63,223 nt of DNA. It comes from Streptomyces silaceus (lineage in GTDB: Bacteria; Actinomycetota; Actinomycetes; Streptomycetales; Streptomycetaceae). The stretch spans positions 1 to 63,223 of the forward strand of contig NZ_LIRJ01000082.1 in assembly GCF_001419745.1 (NCBI RefSeq), in the 5' to 3' direction. The position numbers and the translations under genes are program-made. The notes under the pieces were generated by a model. It did not search any database and was not told where the DNA came from. It saw only the letters and a program-made list of their open reading frames with translations. Shown in pieces: positions 59,873 through 63,223 of the stretch. How positions within the stretch are numbered: the stretch's first letter is position 1; each line of letters starts with the position of its first letter.

Positions 59873-59892
59873 TCGGTTCGATTTTGGCTGCC

Positions 59893-59942
59893 GACCGGCT
59901 TCGGCCGGTCGTGCAGTTCCCCGCGCCCCTTACGGGGCGCGG
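59893..59942. repeat. Streptomyces-type palindromic intergenic element
   Basis: Two adjacent hairpins: GACCGGC/GCCGGTC (59893-59910) and CCGCGCCCC-TTAC-GGGGCGCGG (59921-59942), joined by GTGCAGTTCC. I recall this GCAGTTCCCCGCGCCCC type of sequence as common between streptomycete genes, where it resembles a dispersed REP-like element. Confidence 0.65.
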
Positions 59943-59995
59943 TCCACTGACTCCGGTACCTGATACGGCCGGGGCAGATCACTAGGAGAAACACC

Positions 59996-60496
59996 ATGCC
60001 GAAGCCCACCAAGGGTGCCCGTCTGGGCGGCAGCGCCGCGCACGAGAAGCTCCTCCTGGCGAACCTCGCCAAGCAGCTCTTCGAGCACGGCCGCATCACC
60101 ACCACCGAGGCGAAGGCCCGTCGTCTGCGTCCCTACGCGGAGCGTCTGGTCACCAAGGCGAAGAAGGGCGACCTTCACAACCGCCGCCAGGTGCTGCAGG
60201 TCATCACCGACAAGAGCGTCGTGCACACGCTCTTCACGGAGATCGGCCCGCGCTACGAGAACCGCCCGGGTGGCTACACCCGCATCACCAAGATCGGTAA
60301 CCGCCGCGGCGACAACGCGCCCATGGCGATCATCGAGCTGGTGGAGGCCCTGACCGTGGCCCAGCAGGCCACCGGTGAGGCCGAGGCGGCGACCAAGCGT
60401 GCCGTCAAGGAAGACGCCCTGAAGAAGGACGAGGCCGTCGAGGCCAAGTCCGACGAGGCCGTCGAGGCCCCGGCCGAGGAGTCCAAGGACGCCTGA
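59996..60496 (+). CDS. rplQ: 50S ribosomal protein L17
   Basis: A 166-residue protein near the tunnel exit. The conserved core [20 protein letters not shown] to [10 protein letters not shown] is about 120 residues; the rest is an Ala/Glu/Lys tail ([18 protein letters not shown]), longer than in most bacteria. AGGAG (59982-59986) precedes the ATG. A palindromic repeat element stands between rpoA and this gene. A strong terminator follows. Confidence 0.97.
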   Translation: MPKPTKGARLGGSAAHEKLLLANLAKQLFEHGRITTTEAKARRLRPYAERLVTKAKKGDLHNRRQVLQVITDKSVVHTLFTEIGPRYENRPGGYTRITKIGNRRGDNAPMAIIELVEALTVAQQATGEAEAATKRAVKEDALKKDEAVEAKSDEAVEAPAEESKDA

Positions 60497-60512
60497 GGCT
60501 GAGCCTTCGTGA

Positions 60513-60543
60513 GCGGGTCCGCCCCTTGGGGCGGGCCCGCTTT
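60513..60543 (+). terminator. Terminator of the alpha operon
   Basis: GCGGGTCCGCCCC (60513-60525) pairs with GGGGCGGGCCCGC (60528-60540) with a very tight turn, followed by TTT. Confidence 0.9.
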
Positions 60544-60566
60544 CGCGTTCCTGAGAGGATCTGTGT

Positions 60567-61421
60567 GTGAGTGAGGAAGTGGAGCCCGGTTTCGTCCGGG
60601 TGCGGCTCGACCTGAGCTACGACGGCAAGGACTTCTCCGGCTGGGCCAAGCAGCGCGAGGGGCAGCGGACCGTCCAGGGCGAGATCGAGGACGCGCTGCG
60701 GACCGTGACGCGGTCGCGGGAGACGTACGAGCTGACCGTCGCGGGACGGACCGACAGCGGGGTGCACGCGCGGGGCCAGGTCGCGCACGTCGACCTGCCC
60801 GAGGACGTGTGGGCCGAGCACCGGGAGAAGCTGCTGCGGCGGCTCGCCGGGCGGCTCCCGCACGACGTGCGGGTGTGGCGGGTGGCCGAGGCGCCCGTCG
60901 GGTTCAACGCGCGCTTCTCGGCCGTGTGGCGGCGGTACGCGTATCGCGTGACCGACCACCCCGGCGGCGTCGACCCGCTGCTGCGCGGTCATGTCCTGTG
61001 GCACGACTGGGAGTTGGACCTCGACGCGATGAACGCCGCGGCCGAGGGGCTGCTCGGCGAGCACGACTTCGCGGCCTACTGCAAGAAGCGCGAGGGCGCC
61101 ACGACCATTCGTACGCTGCAGGAACTGCGGTGGGAGCGGCGGGCCGACGGGATCCTGGAGGCGACCGTGCGCGCGGACGCCTTCTGCCACAACATGGTGC
61201 GGTCGCTGGTCGGCGCCATGCTCTTCGTGGGGGACGGGCACCGGCCCGTGGAGTGGCCGGCGAAGGTCCTCGCGGCGCGCGTGCGGGACTCGGCCGTGCA
61301 CGTCGTGCGGCCGCACGGGCTCACCCTGGAGGAAGTCGGTTATCCCGCCGACGCGTTGCTCGCCGCGCGCAGCAAGGAGGCGCGCAACAAGCGGACGCTG
61401 CCCGGGGCCGGGTGCTGCTGA
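60567..61421 (+). CDS. truA: tRNA pseudouridine synthase A
   Basis: A 284-residue enzyme that makes pseudouridine at tRNA positions 38-40. The catalytic Asp is Asp63 in [12 protein letters not shown]. Seen: [17 protein letters not shown], and the C-terminal [14 protein letters not shown]. The GTG at 60567 lies just after the rplQ terminator. The rplQ-truA order is common in bacteria. Convergent with the next minus-strand gene. Confidence 0.96.
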   Translation: MSEEVEPGFVRVRLDLSYDGKDFSGWAKQREGQRTVQGEIEDALRTVTRSRETYELTVAGRTDSGVHARGQVAHVDLPEDVWAEHREKLLRRLAGRLPHDVRVWRVAEAPVGFNARFSAVWRRYAYRVTDHPGGVDPLLRGHVLWHDWELDLDAMNAAAEGLLGEHDFAAYCKKREGATTIRTLQELRWERRADGILEATVRADAFCHNMVRSLVGAMLFVGDGHRPVEWPAKVLAARVRDSAVHVVRPHGLTLEEVGYPADALLAARSKEARNKRTLPGAGCC

Positions 61422-61445
61422 GCCCCGGCCGGGGCCTCGGTCGTC

Positions 61446-62315
61446 CTACTGCTGCGGGGCGCCGGCGGCGGCGGACGCCTGGGCCTCGCCCCGCTGGTTG
61501 ATCCGCTGGAAGGCGAAGCGGGAGAGGGTGTCGCCGGCGCCGTAGGCCTTGCGGTCCGTCGTCGTCACGTCCTTGCCGCTGGTGTAGCCCGTGGTGGTGA
61601 AGTAGGCGTAGCGGCCGTAGGCGTTGTAGGTGCCGCGGCACACGCCCGTGCGGCAGAAGTTCGGGATGCCCTTGCCGGGAAGGGAGTCGACCAGGCCCTT
61701 CTCCGCCTGCTCCTTGACCTTCGTGGCGTCGGCCGTGGTGTCGAAGACGGCGACGCCGATGGTGACCGCGAGGCCGTCCTTGATGTAGCTGGCGCGGATC
61801 AGGCGCGTGCAGTCGTTCTTGGCGAGGATCGACCCGAGGGCGTCCTGGGTGACGGCCGTGCACTTCTTGGTGCTGTCGGTCGCGCCCTTCTTGTAGACGT
61901 TCTCGCCCGACGTGAAGGTCTTGCCGGGGAAGAGGCCCTCGGGGGTGAGCGGCGCCTTGTCCTTCTTGGCGCTGGAGATGAAGTCCTTGGGGTCCGGCGG
62001 GGGCGGCGGGGTGGTCGCCTCGAAGGACGGGCCGGGGTCGTCGCTCGCGCCGGGGATGTCGGCGGTCGCCGGGAGTTCGCTGGCCGGCTTGTTCGACGCG
62101 GTGGCGTCGTCGCTGTTGGCGGTGACGACGGTGATGGCCACGGCCGCCGCGATGCCGACCGTGGCGAGTGCGCCGCCGCCGATCAGCAGCCACTTGCGGC
62201 GGCGGGTGCGCGCCTCGGAGGCCTCGGCGAGCGCCGCCCAGTCGGGCGTGGGCCCGCCGCCGGGTCCGCCCGTTCCGCCCGGACCCCACTGAGGTCCCCC
62301 TTGCCCAAAGCTCAT
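61446..62315 (-). CDS. Membrane-anchored protein with extracytoplasmic domain
   Basis: A 289-residue protein of unknown function. Residues 1-35 are Gly/Pro-rich and cytoplasmic. A basic RTRRRKWLL leads into a single transmembrane helix (about residues 42-65, GGGALATVGIAAAVAITVV), then a Pro-rich linker (EATTPPPPPD) and a secreted domain of about 170 residues with four cysteines (KKCTAV, NDCTRL, NFCRTGVCRG) that may form disulfides. The ATG 62315 (MSFGQGGPQWGPGG) is chosen; on the minus strand a TAAGAT lies 7 bases upstream, so a leaderless mRNA is possible. Confidence 0.85.
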   Translation of the reverse strand: MSFGQGGPQWGPGGTGGPGGGPTPDWAALAEASEARTRRRKWLLIGGGALATVGIAAAVAITVVTANSDDATASNKPASELPATADIPGASDDPGPSFEATTPPPPPDPKDFISSAKKDKAPLTPEGLFPGKTFTSGENVYKKGATDSTKKCTAVTQDALGSILAKNDCTRLIRASYIKDGLAVTIGVAVFDTTADATKVKEQAEKGLVDSLPGKGIPNFCRTGVCRGTYNAYGRYAYFTTTGYTSGKDVTTTDRKAYGAGDTLSRFAFQRINQRGEAQASAAAGAPQQ

Positions 62316-62389
62316 GGGGCGCATCTTAGACGGGGAGTTGGGGATGTTGAGCGGGGGCCGCATGGGGTTGCCGACCTAGCCTGAGGCGT

Positions 62390-63223
62390 ATGAATACGGG
62401 CAAAACGGCTGTTAGTGGTTGGTTGTCGCGTCCGGCCGGACGGCATGTGTGGTGGGTGCTCGCCGTGGTGCTGGCCGCCGGGGTCGTCCGGGTGGGGCTG
62501 AAGGTGCCGGACGGCGGGATGGACAACGCCATCGTGGTGCGGGCCGCGAAGGCCTGGCTCGCGGGCCGCTCGCCCTATGCCGACCGGCACTTCCTCTATC
62601 TGCCGGGCGCCGTGCTCGCGGCGGTGCCGCAGGCCCTGCTGCCGGCGTCCGTGGCGCGCTTCCTGGTCCCCGCGGGCGTCACGGCGGGGCTGGTCGCCGG
62701 GTGGGCGTGCGCGCTGCGGATCCACGGGGTCGCCTGGCGCAGCCGGTTCGCGGCGTACGGGCTGCTCGCCCTCGCGCTCGGCTTCGCGCCCTTCGGGCAC
62801 CTCGTCCAGCTGGGCAACTGGACGGTGGCGTCCGCGGCCCTGCTGCCGTGCGCGCTGCTGCTCGTGTGCCGCGAGCGGTGGGTCGCCGCGGGGCTCGTCG
62901 TCGGGGCCGCCGTCGCCGTGAAGCCGCTGCTCGCGCCCGTCGTGCTCCTCTTCGTCTTCGCGCGGCGCCGGCGGGCGCTGGGCGCCGCCGTGGGCGTGCC
63001 CGCGGGGGTGTCCGTGGCCGCCGCGCTCGTGCTGCCGGACCCCGCCGGGTTCTTCACGCGGACGCTGCCCTTCCTGCTGCGCGGCGACGACAGCTTCGTA
63101 CGTCTCTATGAGGCGTCGCCCTCGGCGGTGCTCGGGCGGCTCGGGGTGCCGCAGGCGGGGGCGACGCTGGTGGCCGGGTGCGCGGCGGCGGCCGGGGTGT
63201 GGTGTGCCTGGCGGCGGTGGGGG
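62390..63223 (+). CDS. GT87-like polyprenol-phosphate mannosyltransferase-type membrane protein (partial, 5' end)
   Basis: An open frame from ATG 62390 to the window edge (278 codons, no stop). It is a multi-spanning membrane protein with the pattern of GT-C enzymes of the DUF2029/GT87 group: NAIVVRAAKAWLAGRSPYAD near residues 46-65, LYLPGAVLAAVPQALLP, and HLVQLGNWTVASAALLPCAL, where an aspartate/asparagine-rich loop binds substrate. Such actinobacterial enzymes use lipid-linked mannose for cell-envelope glycans. TAGCCT (62377-62382) stands 7 bases before the ATG with no Shine-Dalgarno, suggesting leaderless translation. Confidence 0.78.
   Translation, partial: MNTGKTAVSGWLSRPAGRHVWWVLAVVLAAGVVRVGLKVPDGGMDNAIVVRAAKAWLAGRSPYADRHFLYLPGAVLAAVPQALLPASVARFLVPAGVTAGLVAGWACALRIHGVAWRSRFAAYGLLALALGFAPFGHLVQLGNWTVASAALLPCALLLVCRERWVAAGLVVGAAVAVKPLLAPVVLLFVFARRRRALGAAVGVPAGVSVAAALVLPDPAGFFTRTLPFLLRGDDSFVRLYEASPSAVLGRLGVPQAGATLVAGCAAAAGVWCAWRRWG

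Overview
This 63 kb window is a stretch of a Streptomyces-type actinobacterial chromosome. The evidence is very high GC with G/C-ending codons, many GTG starts, 4-base GTGA/ATGA gene overlaps, acidic or Ala-rich extensions on ribosomal proteins and NusG, and a gene order that I recognise from memory of S. coelicolor: nuo genes, htpX, rpmG, murB, add, aspC, tRNA-Trp, secE-nusG, rplKA, rplJL, rpoBC, str, S10, spc and alpha operons. No insertion sequence, prophage or CRISPR array was seen. The species cannot be named from the sequence.

Layout. 1-6269: the 3' end of a complex I operon (nuoI end, nuoJKLMN), the proton-pumping membrane arm. 6464-14124: accessory housekeeping genes: HtpX protease, YccF protein, a barstar-like protein next to an SMI1/KNR4 (SUKH) protein, an APC permease, a GlsB-type membrane protein, YajQ, tRNA-Tyr, a small CxxC protein, an NAD-binding protein and a degenerate amidohydrolase. 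14368-23353: tRNA-Thr, tRNA-Met, rpmG, a MaoC hydratase pair, a TetR/MFS efflux module with matching operators, murB, a divergent SDR/TetR pair with two operators, adenosine deaminase, an aspartate aminotransferase and tRNA-Trp.

23461-60496 is the core gene-expression block: SecE and NusG; L11-L1; two tandem lipoproteins; L10-L12 behind an attenuator-like leader; rpoB-rpoC; a membrane protein plus a nucleotidyltransferase-fold protein; S12-S7-EF-G-EF-Tu; the S10 operon (S10 to S17); the spc operon (L14 to L15, SecY, Adk, Map); infA-rpmJ and the alpha operon (S13, S11, RpoA, L17). It builds ribosomes, RNA polymerase, elongation factors and the Sec channel. Separate hairpins and promoter-like sites suggest graded expression. 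The window closes with truA, a membrane-anchored protein and the start of a GT87-like glycosyltransferase.

The points most worth follow-up are: RpoB Asn442 at the E. coli Ser531 position, a change associated with natural rifamycin resistance; a 25-nt hairpin element shared by the rpsL and rpsJ leaders; a TTAGT-N8-ACTAA operator in front of both a TetR gene and its MFS neighbour; a paired orphan immunity-type locus (barstar-like plus SUKH); and an amidohydrolase that seems to have lost metal ligands.
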